DNA of 64,000 nucleotides, from contig NZ_SMDC01000007.1 in NCBI RefSeq assembly GCF_004343155.1, forward strand, positions 124,001 through 188,000, in the 5' to 3' direction. Positions 16,330 through 25,447 of this stretch are shown one piece after another. Made by a program: the position numbers and the translations under genes. The notes under the pieces were generated by a model. It did no database searches. It saw only the letters and a program-made list of their open reading frames with translations, and was not told where the DNA came from. Positions within the stretch are counted from its first letter, which is position 1, and each line of letters opens with the position of its first letter. The DNA is from Marichromatium gracile. Lineage in GTDB: Bacteria; Pseudomonadota; Gammaproteobacteria; Chromatiales; Chromatiaceae.

Positions 16330-17613
16330 ATGTCATCGCCACACGCATTCCCCGAGATCGACGACCACGGCCTGCTGCGCTTTCTCACCTGCGGCAGCGT
16401 CGACGACGGCAAGAGCACGCTCATCGGTCGGCTGCTGCACGACACCCGCGCGATCCTCGCCGACACCCTGGAGACGCTCGCCGCCACCTCGCGCCGACGC
16501 GGACTCGACGGGGTCGACCTGTCGCTGCTCACCGACGGGCTCGCCGCCGAGCGCGAGCAGGGCATCACCATCGATGTCGCCTACCGCTACTTCACCACCG
16601 GCACGCGCAAGTACATCATCGCCGACGCCCCCGGCCACGAGCAGTACACGCGCAACATGGTCACCGCGGCCTCCAACGCCGATCTCGCCATCATCCTCAT
16701 CGACGCGCGCCGCGGCGTGCAGACCCAGACCCGGCGCCACGCCTATCTCGCCCACCTGCTCGGCATCCCCAATCTGGTGGTCGCGGTCAACAAGATGGAT
16801 CTGGTCGATCACGACGCCGAGGTGTTCGCGCGCATCCGGCGCGACTTCCTCGACTTCGCCGCCTGGCTCGGCATCGAGGGGGCCTGCTTCGTGCCGATCT
16901 CGGCGCTCCACGGCGACAACGTCGTCGAGCGTGGACCGCACCTCGACTGGTATCGGGGGCCGACCCTGGTCGAGCTGCTCGAGTGCGCGCCCAGCGCCCA
17001 GGGCACGCGCCCGGACGTCTTCCGCTGCCCGGTGCAGTACGTCTGTCGCCCGCGCGACTCTGCCGATCCGGCGCTGCACGACTATCGCGGCTACATGGGG
17101 CGGGTGGAGTCCGGCGCCATCGCCGTCGGCGATGCGGTGATGGCGCTGCCCTCGGGGCGGACCAGCCGGGTGCGCGACATCCAGATCGGCGGGGTCGGTC
17201 AGCCCGAGGCCGGGCCCGAGCAGTCCGTCACCCTGTTGCTGGAGGATGCACTCGACATCTCGCGCGGCGACCTGCTGGTGCGCCCCGATCAGGCGCCGGC
17301 GCCCCGGCGCGAACTCGAGGCCCATCTCTGCTGGCTCGCCGAGCGTCCGCTGTCGGCCTCGCGTCACTACCTGCTGCGCCACACCACCCGCGAGGTTCGC
17401 GCCCGGGTCGCGGCCATCGAGCACCGCATCGACCTCAACGCGCTGACGCACCAACCGGCCACCGAGCTGGGGATGAACGACATTGCCCGGCTGCGCCTCC
17501 GGCTCGCCCAGCCCATCCACCCCGACCCTTACGCCAGCAACCGCGCCACCGGCGCCTTCGTGCTCATCGACGAGAGCACCAACGACACCGTGGGGGCGGG
17601 GATGATCCTCTGA
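16330..17613 (+). CDS. cysN: Sulfate adenylyltransferase subunit 1 (GTPase)
   Basis: A 427-residue EF-Tu-like GTPase. G1 is GSVDDGKST, the switch region is EREQGITIDVAYRYF, G3 is DAPGH and G4 is NKMD. It uses GTP hydrolysis to drive APS synthesis by CysD. There is no C-terminal CysC (APS kinase) domain, which fits the APS-type CysH upstream because no PAPS is required. It is the last gene of the cys operon and is followed by a strong hairpin. Confidence 0.96.
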   Translation: MSSPHAFPEIDDHGLLRFLTCGSVDDGKSTLIGRLLHDTRAILADTLETLAATSRRRGLDGVDLSLLTDGLAAEREQGITIDVAYRYFTTGTRKYIIADAPGHEQYTRNMVTAASNADLAIILIDARRGVQTQTRRHAYLAHLLGIPNLVVAVNKMDLVDHDAEVFARIRRDFLDFAAWLGIEGACFVPISALHGDNVVERGPHLDWYRGPTLVELLECAPSAQGTRPDVFRCPVQYVCRPRDSADPALHDYRGYMGRVESGAIAVGDAVMALPSGRTSRVRDIQIGGVGQPEAGPEQSVTLLLEDALDISRGDLLVRPDQAPAPRRELEAHLCWLAERPLSASRHYLLRHTTREVRARVAAIEHRIDLNALTHQPATELGMNDIARLRLRLAQPIHPDPYASNRATGAFVLIDESTNDTVGAGMIL

Positions 17614-17616
17614 GCG

Positions 17617-17651
17617 CCGCGCCGGGGTTGCCGACGGCAACCCCGGCGCGG
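17617..17651. terminator. Strong hairpin between convergent cysN and RND gene
   Basis: A perfect 16-base-pair stem (left arm 17617-17632, right arm 17636-17651) with a 3-base GAC loop, placed directly after cysN and before the end of the convergent efflux operon. The T-run is poor, but the stem strength and position suggest a bidirectional terminator. Confidence 0.65.
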
Positions 17652-17682
17652 TGGCGGTTTGGTGTCCCCGCGCCGCGCGGGC

Positions 17683-20600
17683 TCAGCGCTCGATGGTCGG
17701 CCAGTGGTGCGGGTCGTGCCGGGTGCGCCAAGTCGAGCGGCGTCGTGTCGCGCGCGTGCCCGGGGGTGCCTCATGGTGCGTCGCCTCGGGCTCGACGCGG
17801 AAGACGCTGGCATAGATCACCGGCACGACGACCAGGGTGAGCACCGTGGCGATGGTCAGCCCGCCCATGATGGTGACCGCCATCGGCGAGAAGAAGGCGT
17901 CCCACAGCAGCGGTGCCATGCCGAGCACGGTGGTGAAGGCGGCCATGGTGACCGGGCGCACGCGGCTGACCGCCGCGTCGAGGACGGCGCGATAGGGCGG
18001 CTTGCCGGCTGCGCGTTCGAGATCGATCTGGTTGAGCAGCACGATCTCGTTCTTCATCAGCATGCCGAACAGGCTGAGGAAGCCGAGCATCGCCATGAAG
18101 CCGAACGCCTTGCCGGCGAGCAGCATCGCCGGGGCCACCCCGACGATCACCAGCGGCAGGCCGAGGAAGATCACGGTCGCGTGGCGGAGCGAGTTGAACA
18201 GCATCACCGAGATCACGAACATCGCGAGGAAGGCGATGGGGAAGTTGGACATCAGCTTGGCGTTGGCCTCGGTCGCCGCCTCGTGCTCGCCGCCCCATTC
18301 GAGTCGGTAGCCGTCGGGGATGTCGAGCTGCTCGATCTGGGGGCGCAGCCGCTGGAACAGCGCCTCGGTGGTGCCCGAGACCGGCTTGCTCAACACCGAG
18401 AGGGTGCGCTCGCGGTCGCGGCGGCGGATCACCGGGTCCTCCCAGTCGGTGGTGGCGGTGGTGGTGACCTGTTCGAGCGGCACCCAGTGGTCGTTGGTCT
18501 CGCTCCACACCCGGACGTTGCCGAGGGTGTCGATCCGGGTGCGCTCCTCGGCCGGGGCGCGCACCAGGATCGGCAGCAGGTCGTCGCCGTGACGATAGGT
18601 GCCGACGCGCACGCCGGAGAAGTTCATCGCCACCGCCTCGGCGATCTCCGGGCGGGTGACGCCGATGCGCTGGGCCTGGGAGCGGGCCATGGTCATCACC
18701 TGCACCGGCACCGGCTCGCCCCAGTCGGTGCGCACGGTGCGGGCGTTGTCGTCGCGGCGCATGATGGTCTCGACCTGTTGCGCGAGGTGGCGCAGCACCG
18801 CGATCTCGGGGCCGATCAGACGCGCCTCGACGGCGCCGCCGCCGGGACCGAGCTTGAAGGCGTCGGCGGTGACGGTGATCTCGGGGTGGTGGTGCTCGAT
18901 GTGCGTCATCACCGTGCGCGCGAGCGTGGGGATGGCATGGAAGTCCTCGACATCGACGAGCAGCATGGCGTAGGCGCTGTTGGTCATCTCCGGCTCGTAG
19001 GTCAGCAGGAAGCGCAGCGAGCCGGCGCCGACGAACCCGGTGGTGGCGGTGACGCCCTCGAGCCCGGCGACGTGCCGCTCGATGGTGGCGAGGGTGGCGG
19101 CGGTGCGGTCGATGTGGGTGCCCTCGGGCAGCCACAGCTGCACCATGAACTGATCGCGGTTCATGTCGGGCATGAAGTCCTGCTGGACCTTGGAGAAGCC
19201 GGCCATGGCCGCGACCAGGACCGCGAGGGTGACGCCGAGCGCGATCGGCCGATGCCCCAGACACCAGGCGACCAGACGTCGATAGCGGCGATAGAAGGCG
19301 GTGTCGGTGACGCTGCCCGTCCGACCGTCCTGCCCGACCCGCAGGAAGCGCGCGCAGAGATAGGGCGTGACGGTGATCGCCAGCAGCCAGCTCAGTCCCA
19401 GCGACAGACAGATCACCTGGAAGAGGCTCTCCAGCCACTCGCCGGTCATGTCGTCGGACAGCGAGATGGCGGCGAAGGCGAGGATCGCGATCCCGGTCGC
19501 GCCGAGCAGCGGCCACTGGTGCTCGCTGACCGTGGTCTCGGCGGCGCGGGTGCGCTCCATGCCCGCGCGCATCTTCTCGAGGATGTCCTCGGTGACGACG
19601 ATGGCGTTGTCGACCAGCATGCCCAGCGCGATGATCAGCGCGCCGAGCGAGATGCGCTGCAGGGTGATGTCGAGCGCGCGCATGCACAGCAGCGTCGCCA
19701 TGATCGTCAGCAGCAGCACCGCGCCGACGATCAACCCCTCGCGCGGCCCCATGAAGACCACCAGCAGCAGGATGACGATGACCACCGCCGAGATCAGCCC
19801 GTGGACGAAGCCCTGCACCTTGTCGCGCACGGTGTCGCCCTGGTGGGCGATGGCGTGGATCTCGATGCCCGCGGGGATGCGCGCGCGCAGCTCGGCGATG
19901 CGCTGGTCGATCGCCTCGCCCATGGCGATGACGTTGCCGCCGGAGACGGTAGAGATGCCGAGCCCGATGCCGTCCTCGCCGTTGCGCCGCAGCAGCTGGC
20001 TGGCTGGGGTGATGTCGCCGCGGCTGATGGTGGCGATGTCGCCGATGCGCAACAGCCGCCCGTTGCCGCCCTCGACGAGTTGCTCGCCGAGTTCGTCGAT
20101 ATCGCGATAGTCGCCGTCGACCCGCAGCCGCACCTGTCTGCTCCCGACCCTGACCTCGCCGGCGCTGGTCACGCGGTTTTGCTGGGCGATGGCCTCGAGG
20201 ATCGTGCGCGGGTGCAGCCCGAGCTGGGTCAGTCGGGCGCGGTCGATCTCGATATAGACGGCCTCGTCCGGCATCCCCCAGAAGTCGATGCGACCGACGT
20301 CGGTACAGGTCAGCAGTGACTTGCGCAGGTCCTCGGCCACCTCCTTGAGCTCGGACTTTGAATAGCCCTCGCCGGTGAGCGCGAGGAAGACGCCGTAGAC
20401 GTCACCGAAGTCGTCGTTGACCACCGGCGTGCCGCTGTCCGGCGGCAGCGTGCCGGCGGCGTCGCGCACCTTGCGCCGCAGCTCGTCCCAGACCTGGGGC
20501 AGGCTGTGCCTGTCGTGGGTCTCCTGGATCTCGGCGAAGATGATCGACAGCCCGGCGCGCGAGATCGAGCGCACCTCATCGAGCTGCTTGAGCTGCTGGA

Positions 20601-20811
20601 TCGCCGTCTCCAGCGGATCGGTGACCTCCTGCTCGACCTCCTCGGCGGTGGCGCCGGGGTAGTGGGTGACGATCAGCGCCTCCTTGATCGAGAACTCCGG
20701 GTCCTCCAGCCGGCCGATGCTGGCGTAGGAGAGCAACCCGCCGATCAACAGCAGGATGCAGAGCAGTTGGGTGACCGCCCCGTTCCTGATCGCGATACCG
20801 GCGGGGTTCAT
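17683..20811 (-). CDS. RND-family efflux permease (inner membrane pump)
   Basis: A 1042-residue RND transporter with the usual two-repeat layout: a first membrane helix near residue 12-30, large periplasmic loops, and helix bundles around 335-540 and 860-1010. The proton-relay region is ALGMLVDNAIVVTEDI. It would export drugs, dyes or other amphipathic compounds using proton flux, with the adaptor encoded just upstream (4-base overlap) and an outer membrane channel encoded elsewhere. The operon is preceded by a MarR gene and a shared operator, so it is probably inducible. Substrate unknown. Confidence 0.9.
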   Translation of the reverse strand: MNPAGIAIRNGAVTQLLCILLLIGGLLSYASIGRLEDPEFSIKEALIVTHYPGATAEEVEQEVTDPLETAIQQLKQLDEVRSISRAGLSIIFAEIQETHDRHSLPQVWDELRRKVRDAAGTLPPDSGTPVVNDDFGDVYGVFLALTGEGYSKSELKEVAEDLRKSLLTCTDVGRIDFWGMPDEAVYIEIDRARLTQLGLHPRTILEAIAQQNRVTSAGEVRVGSRQVRLRVDGDYRDIDELGEQLVEGGNGRLLRIGDIATISRGDITPASQLLRRNGEDGIGLGISTVSGGNVIAMGEAIDQRIAELRARIPAGIEIHAIAHQGDTVRDKVQGFVHGLISAVVIVILLLVVFMGPREGLIVGAVLLLTIMATLLCMRALDITLQRISLGALIIALGMLVDNAIVVTEDILEKMRAGMERTRAAETTVSEHQWPLLGATGIAILAFAAISLSDDMTGEWLESLFQVICLSLGLSWLLAITVTPYLCARFLRVGQDGRTGSVTDTAFYRRYRRLVAWCLGHRPIALGVTLAVLVAAMAGFSKVQQDFMPDMNRDQFMVQLWLPEGTHIDRTAATLATIERHVAGLEGVTATTGFVGAGSLRFLLTYEPEMTNSAYAMLLVDVEDFHAIPTLARTVMTHIEHHHPEITVTADAFKLGPGGGAVEARLIGPEIAVLRHLAQQVETIMRRDDNARTVRTDWGEPVPVQVMTMARSQAQRIGVTRPEIAEAVAMNFSGVRVGTYRHGDDLLPILVRAPAEERTRIDTLGNVRVWSETNDHWVPLEQVTTTATTDWEDPVIRRRDRERTLSVLSKPVSGTTEALFQRLRPQIEQLDIPDGYRLEWGGEHEAATEANAKLMSNFPIAFLAMFVISVMLFNSLRHATVIFLGLPLVIVGVAPAMLLAGKAFGFMAMLGFLSLFGMLMKNEIVLLNQIDLERAAGKPPYRAVLDAAVSRVRPVTMAAFTTVLGMAPLLWDAFFSPMAVTIMGGLTIATVLTLVVVPVIYASVFRVEPEATHHEAPPGTRATRRRSTWRTRHDPHHWPTIER

Positions 20812-21938
20812 CCTTCCAGCCCTCGCTTGCCGGCCAGTCGGGGGCGCACGGGCAGGTCCTCGCGCAGCGCGCGCAACCCGGCCACGGCGACCCGCTGACC
20901 GGGACGCAGCCCGGAGAGGATCAGCATCTGACCGTCACGCAGCGGCCCGGGCTCGACGCGGACGCGGCGCGGCGTGCCGCCGGCCTCGGGGACGACCCAG
21001 ACATGGCAGCCCCCGTCGGCGTCGCGCCACACCGCCTCGCTCGGGACCCGGGTGATCACCTCGGTGGGCGCCCCGGTGGCGACCGGCGGCTGATCGATGT
21101 CGGTGCGCACGGTCGCGTTCATCCCCGGCAGGATGTTGATCCCCGGGGGCGGGGCCAGGGCGATGGTCAGGTCGTAGGTGCGGGTGGCCTGGTCCGGCTG
21201 CAGCCGGTACTCGTGGGTGCGCGCGGCGAACCAGCGCTGTCCCTCGACGTCGAAGCGCACCCGGGGGTTGCGCAGCGCCTCCAGTCCGCCCTGGGCGATC
21301 AGCCGCTCGGGGACCTGGATCACCACCTCGATGCGCGAGCCGTCCTGCAGCGAGAGCACCGTCTGGCCGGCGGTCACGCGCTCGTGATTCTCCAGGTGGC
21401 GCGCCGCCACCACGCCGTCGAAGGGCGCGCGCAGCACGGTGTCGGTGACCGCCTTCTCGCGCGCCTGCAGCTCGGCGCGGGCGATGTCCAGGGCCGCGCG
21501 CGCCTTGTCGTACTCGGACTCGGAGACCATCCGCTGGCCGCGCAGCTCGCGGGCGCGATCGAGGGTGCGGCGGGCGTCGTCGAAGCGCGCCTGGGCGGCG
21601 CTCAGCGCATTGCGCGCGTCACGGTCGTCGAGCCGGGCCAGCACCGTGCCGGCGGCGACAGCGTGGCCCTCGCGCGCGTCCAGCTCGACGAGCAGGCCGT
21701 CGAGGTCGAAGGCGAGCTCCACGCGCCGGTTGGCGCGCACGCTGCCGGGGAAGTCTCGTGTCACCCAGGGCGTGTCGCGGGTGACGACGGCGGTCGGCAC
21801 CGGACGCGTCACCTCGGTTGCGGCCGGCTGCGGTGTCGTCGCCTCGCTCGACCAGTCCCCGTACAGCGGCAGGGCGAGCGCGGTCAGCGCCGCGAGCCCG
21901 GTCAGTCCCGCCGCGGTCCGTTTACGCATGATCGTCAT
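20808..21938 (-). CDS. Efflux periplasmic adaptor (membrane fusion protein)
   Basis: A 376-residue HlyD/AcrA-type adaptor. It has an N-terminal membrane anchor (residues 8-25), a lipoyl-like half motif (FDLDGLLVELDAREGHAVAAGTVLARLDDRD), an alpha-hairpin (about 105-165), the second lipoyl half (RAPFDGVVAARHLENHERVTAGQ) and a barrel domain. It links the inner membrane pump to an outer membrane factor. GGAGG lies 9 bases before the ATG, and the palindromic operator GTTTAGGAGCTAAAC lies 24 bases before it. The stop overlaps the RND start by 4 bases. Confidence 0.9.
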   Translation of the reverse strand: MTIMRKRTAAGLTGLAALTALALPLYGDWSSEATTPQPAATEVTRPVPTAVVTRDTPWVTRDFPGSVRANRRVELAFDLDGLLVELDAREGHAVAAGTVLARLDDRDARNALSAAQARFDDARRTLDRARELRGQRMVSESEYDKARAALDIARAELQAREKAVTDTVLRAPFDGVVAARHLENHERVTAGQTVLSLQDGSRIEVVIQVPERLIAQGGLEALRNPRVRFDVEGQRWFAARTHEYRLQPDQATRTYDLTIALAPPPGINILPGMNATVRTDIDQPPVATGAPTEVITRVPSEAVWRDADGGCHVWVVPEAGGTPRRVRVEPGPLRDGQMLILSGLRPGQRVAVAGLRALREDLPVRPRLAGKRGLEG

Positions 21939-21961
21939 GGTGGGGTCCTCCGGCGCAAAAT

Positions 21962-21976
21962 GTTTAGGAGCTAAAC
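21962..21976. promoter_or_regulatory. MarR operator, efflux operon side
   Basis: GTTTAG-GAG-CTAAAC is a perfect 6-base dyad immediately upstream of the adaptor gene. Nearly the same sequence occurs upstream of the marR gene at 22478-22492. Two sites in front of both transcription units suggest repression by the encoded MarR protein. Confidence 0.65.
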
Positions 21977-21996
21977 CTTTTGCGCGAAAAAAAAGA

Positions 21997-22467
21997 TCAC
22001 TGCTCGCGCAGCCGTTCGTTCATCACGCCTTCCATGATGTCGAGTACCACCGTCACATCGTCGAGCTGCTCGCGGGGGAGGGCGGCGAGCCGTTCGATCA
22101 GCTCGGTCTTGGCCCTGCCGTGGTAGTGCTCGTGGGCGCGGAAGGCGCGCCAGCCGAGGTCCGTCAGGCTCAGCTCGAATTCCTTGTTGCTGTGCGCGGC
22201 CGCCCGCTTGGCGACCAGCCCGCGCTCGACCAGCCGGCTGATCCGCTGCGAGGCCGCGCCCTTGGTGATGCCGAAATGGGTGCCGACCTCGGTGACGTTC
22301 ATCGTCCCGCGCTTGCCGATCGCCTCGACGGTGTGGATCTCCTTGGTGCTGAGATCGAGCCCGTCCTCCACCTGGATCGGCTGCTTCTCGATACGGTCGA
22401 GCTTGTTGAGCAGTCGCAGCAGGTGGCGGATCAGTGCGTCGATCGAGTCGTGTGCCGGGGTGTCCAT
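21997..22467 (-). CDS. MarR-family repressor of the RND efflux operon
   Basis: A 156-residue MarR-type winged-helix protein. The recognition region is MNVTEVGTHFGITKGAASQRISRLVERGLVAKR (about residues 55-90) and the wing follows with EFELSLTDLGWRAF. ATG 22467 is chosen because the frame upstream has no family similarity and because the operator at 22478-22492 would fall inside a longer gene. It precedes the adaptor and pump genes on the same strand, so it is likely autoregulated and controls the pump. The ligand is unknown. Confidence 0.85.
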   Translation of the reverse strand: MDTPAHDSIDALIRHLLRLLNKLDRIEKQPIQVEDGLDLSTKEIHTVEAIGKRGTMNVTEVGTHFGITKGAASQRISRLVERGLVAKRAAAHSNKEFELSLTDLGWRAFRAHEHYHGRAKTELIERLAALPREQLDDVTVVLDIMEGVMNERLREQ

Positions 22468-22477
22468 GGGATTAATT

Positions 22478-22492
22478 GTATAGCTCCTAAAC
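22478..22492. promoter_or_regulatory. MarR operator, autoregulatory side
   Basis: GTATAG-CTC-CTAAAC, one mismatch from a perfect dyad and sharing the GTTTAGGAGCTA core (read on the minus strand) with the site at 21962-21976. It lies 11 bases upstream of the marR start. Confidence 0.6.
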
Positions 22493-22691
22493 CATTTTGC
22501 AACAACCCGGATCACCGGCCCGGGGCCGGGGCCTTCCCGCCACGCCACGGGCGACTGGTTTGCTGCCCCGGGACCGGGAGTCGACCCGAAGCGTGGCGCC
22601 GCGCTGGGGTGCCTGCAGACGGCAAGAGGAAGAGGGCGCCTGGGGTCAGTGGCTGGGCGGATGGCGCGATCAGGATGATGCACCGCGTCCA

Positions 22692-22721
22692 TTGACAGAT
22701 AGTTAGCATGCTAACTAGTAT
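22692..22721 (+). promoter_or_regulatory. Promoter with embedded 18-base palindrome for marR-aae operon
   Basis: TTGACA (22692-22697) and TAGTAT (22716-22721) are spaced 18 bases apart. The perfect palindrome TAGTTAGCATGCTAACTA (22700-22717) fills the spacer and touches the -10. A repressor bound there would block RNA polymerase, so autoregulation by the downstream MarR protein is likely. Confidence 0.7.
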
Positions 22722-22740
22722 TTAGACATCTATTGGTTTT

Positions 22741-23211
22741 GTGGAAGCTGTCGTGACCGAGCACAGACAGGAACGGGAGCGTGCGCTGACGACACGGTTG
22801 GTGCGGCTGTCGCGGCTCTATCGTCAGGAGGTCAACCGCGAGCTGGCCCGCTACGGGATCTCCGACGCCCAGGCGGTGCCGGTGCTGCACATCGCCCGCG
22901 ACGGCGGCGGCATGCGCCAGCACGCGCTCGCCGAGGAGATCGGCATCCGCGGCTCGTCGCTGGTGCGACTGCTCGATCAGCTGTGCGCGAGCGGGCTGGT
23001 GGAGCGGCGCGACGACGGCAGCGACCGCCGCGCCAAGACGCTGCACCTCACCGCCGCCGGTGAGGCCCTGGCCGAGCGCGTCGAGGCCGCGCTCGGATGC
23101 TTGCGCGAGTCGCTGCTCGGGCCGGTCGCCGATGACGACCTGGCCGCGGCGTTGCGGGTGTTCGAGGCACTGGAGCAAGGGCTGGCGGCGCGTGGCGAGG
23201 GCCAGCGCTGA
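22741..23211 (+). CDS. MarR-family regulator of an AaeB-like exporter
   Basis: A 156-residue MarR/SlyA-type protein with recognition region MRQHALAEEIGIRGSSLVRLLDQLCASGLVERRDDGSDRRAKTLHLT. The start may be GTG 22741 or GTG 22753; the bases GGAAG before the second favour it. It is followed 5 bases later by the FUSC exporter gene, so it probably regulates its own operon in response to an aromatic acid or similar compound. It is unrelated in detail to the MarR gene at 21997-22467, and its operator is different. Confidence 0.85.
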   Translation: MEAVVTEHRQERERALTTRLVRLSRLYRQEVNRELARYGISDAQAVPVLHIARDGGGMRQHALAEEIGIRGSSLVRLLDQLCASGLVERRDDGSDRRAKTLHLTAAGEALAERVEAALGCLRESLLGPVADDDLAAALRVFEALEQGLAARGEGQR

Positions 23212-23216
23212 GCCCC

Positions 23217-25241
23217 ATGCCCAAGCTCTCGCGCAGTGCGCTGCTGTTCTCGGCCAATACCTTCGTCGCGGCGATGCTGGCGCTCTATCTGGCCATGAGC
23301 ATCGGTCTGGAGCGTCCCTATTGGTCGATCATGACCGTCTATATCGTCAGCGGTCCGCTGGCCGCGGCGGTGCGCTCGAAGGCGCTCTATCGCTTTCTCG
23401 GCACCTTCGTCGGCGCCGCCGGCGCGGTGCTGCTGGTGCCGTTGCTGGTGCACGCGCCGCTGCTGCTGTCGTTGGCGATGTCGCTGTGGGTTGGCGGCTG
23501 TCTGGCGCTCTCGGTGCTCGACCGCTCGCCGCCGAGCTACATCCTGATGCTCGCCGGCTATACCTGCGCGATGATCGGCTTCCCGGCGGTGAACCAGCCG
23601 ACGGCGATCTTCGACATCGCCGCGGCGCGGGTCGAGGAGATCCTCATCGGCATCGCCTGCGCCGCCCTGGTCCATAGTCTGGTGTTCCCGCGTCCGGTGG
23701 GCACGGCGTTGCGTGGGCGCATCGGTCACTGGCTCGGCGAGGCCGATCGCTGGGCGCTGGCGCTGTTGCGCGGCGACCTCGATCAGCTCGAACGCGACCG
23801 TGGTCGGCTCGCCGGCGCCGTCAGCGAGATCCAGCTGATGGCCAGGCACCTGCCGTTCGACACCTCCTTCCTGCGCGAGACCACCGTCGTGGTGCGTCAG
23901 CTGCGCGACCGGGTGCTGGTACTGGTGCCGGTGCTGGCGAGCCTGTCGGACCGGCTCGCGGCGCTGCGCGCGATCGCGCCCGAACTCGATCCCGAGCTGC
24001 GCGGCCTGCTCGCGGCGCTGGCCGAGTGGGTCGAGTCCGGCGCACCCCGTGCCCGCGGCGAGGCGCTGATCGCCGAACTCGAGGCGGCGCGGACGTCGAT
24101 GTCGGTGCGCGACTGGTACGGCTTCAACCGTTCGAGCCTGCTCACGCGCGCCATCGAGCTGGTGCGCGCGCAGGCCGACGCCCATGCCCTGCATGCCTAT
24201 CTGCAGGACCCCGAGGGACCGCCGCCGCGGCTGCTCGGCGCCGGGCAGGCGAGCGAGCGCCGCCCGTTGCATCGTGACCTCGGGCTGGCGGCGCTCTCCG
24301 GCGCGGCGGCGTTCGGCGCGGTGCTGCTGTGCTGCGTGGTGTGGATCTGGAGCGGCTGGCAGGAAGGGGAGTCGGCGGCGATCACCGCCGCGATCACCTG
24401 CTGTCTGTTCGCCGCGATGGACGACCCGGTGCCGGCGATCCGCAAGTTCGGCGTCTATCTGCTGGTGGCGATGGTGCTCGGCGCGCTCTATCTGTTCGTG
24501 CTGATGCCGGCGATCGGCGGCTTCCCGATGCTGGTGCTGGTGCTCGCGCCGACCCTGCTCGTGGTGGGCGCGATGATCCCCGATCCGCGTCTGGCCTTCC
24601 CGGCGCTGTCACTCATCGTCAATCTCGTCAATACACTCGTGATCCAGGACCACTTCTCCGCCGATTTTGCGCGCTTCGTCAACATCAATCTCTCGCAGTT
24701 CTTCGGCGTCTTCGCCGCGGTGCTGGTCACCCGCACCCTGCGCTCGATGAGCGCCGAGGTCAGCGCCCGGCGACTGCTGCGCCACACCTGGGGCGATCTC
24801 GCCCGGGTCGCCGGGGGGCGTGACGACGACTCGGCGGTCGATCTCGCCTCGCGGCTGGTCGACCGGGTGGGGCTGCTCAGTCCCAAGCTCGCCGCCGCCC
24901 GCGCCGGCGATCTCGAGGGACTCGACATCCTCCGCGAGCTGCGCGTCGGCATCGATCTGGCGACCCTGCGCGCGCTGCGCCGGCGCCTGCCGCAGCCGAT
25001 GGTCGTCGAACTCGACGGCCTGCTCGACGGGGTCGGGGCCTGCTATCAGGCGCGGGCCCTCGGCGCGCCTGAGCCGCCCGGGCCGCCGTTGCGCGAGCGT
25101 CTCGACCGGTTGCTCGGGCGGTTGGCGCGGGACGATCTGGCCGCGACCGGCGCGCGCGGGCTCTGCGCCCTGGTCGGGCTGCGGCGCAATCTCTTCCCCG
25201 AGGCCGCGCCGCCGGCAGCGGTGATGGAGGGCGCGGCATGA
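23217..25241 (+). CDS. aaeB: FUSC-family exporter (AaeB-like)
   Basis: A 674-residue membrane protein with two blocks of helices (about residues 8-165 and 350-520) separated by a soluble region. This is the FUSC layout seen in AaeB, the inner membrane part of the p-hydroxybenzoic acid efflux pump. Motifs include IGLERPYWSIMTVYIVSGP in the first block and ESAAITAAITCCLFAAMDDP in the second. It forms an operon with a DUF1656 (AaeX-like) protein and an HlyD-type adaptor (AaeA-like), with 4-base overlaps at each junction. Substrate is inferred from family. Confidence 0.85.
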   Translation: MPKLSRSALLFSANTFVAAMLALYLAMSIGLERPYWSIMTVYIVSGPLAAAVRSKALYRFLGTFVGAAGAVLLVPLLVHAPLLLSLAMSLWVGGCLALSVLDRSPPSYILMLAGYTCAMIGFPAVNQPTAIFDIAAARVEEILIGIACAALVHSLVFPRPVGTALRGRIGHWLGEADRWALALLRGDLDQLERDRGRLAGAVSEIQLMARHLPFDTSFLRETTVVVRQLRDRVLVLVPVLASLSDRLAALRAIAPELDPELRGLLAALAEWVESGAPRARGEALIAELEAARTSMSVRDWYGFNRSSLLTRAIELVRAQADAHALHAYLQDPEGPPPRLLGAGQASERRPLHRDLGLAALSGAAAFGAVLLCCVVWIWSGWQEGESAAITAAITCCLFAAMDDPVPAIRKFGVYLLVAMVLGALYLFVLMPAIGGFPMLVLVLAPTLLVVGAMIPDPRLAFPALSLIVNLVNTLVIQDHFSADFARFVNINLSQFFGVFAAVLVTRTLRSMSAEVSARRLLRHTWGDLARVAGGRDDDSAVDLASRLVDRVGLLSPKLAAARAGDLEGLDILRELRVGIDLATLRALRRRLPQPMVVELDGLLDGVGACYQARALGAPEPPGPPLRERLDRLLGRLARDDLAATGARGLCALVGLRRNLFPEAAPPAAVMEGAA

Positions 25242-25447
25242 GCGGTGAACTCAACCTGTTCGGCGTCTATCTGCACGCGGAGCTGGTGACCAGCGCCATC
25301 GCGCTGGCGCTGACCCTGGTCCTCAACCGGGTGCTGATCCACCTCGGTCTCTATCGTCATCTCTGGCACCAGGCCCTGTTCGAGGTCGCCGTGTTCGTGA
25401 TCCTCTGGGCCCTGGTGGTGAAACTCTCCTCATCCTGGTTGCTATGA
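25238..25447 (+). CDS. aaeX: DUF1656 small membrane protein (AaeX-like)
   Basis: A 69-residue protein with two predicted membrane helices (VTSAIALALTLVLNRVLI and ALFEVAVFVILWALVV). The N-terminal ELNLFGVYLHAEL motif is typical of DUF1656 proteins that sit between FUSC exporters and their adaptors. It overlaps both neighbours by 4 bases. Its mechanistic role is not established. Confidence 0.85.
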   Translation: MSGELNLFGVYLHAELVTSAIALALTLVLNRVLIHLGLYRHLWHQALFEVAVFVILWALVVKLSSSWLL

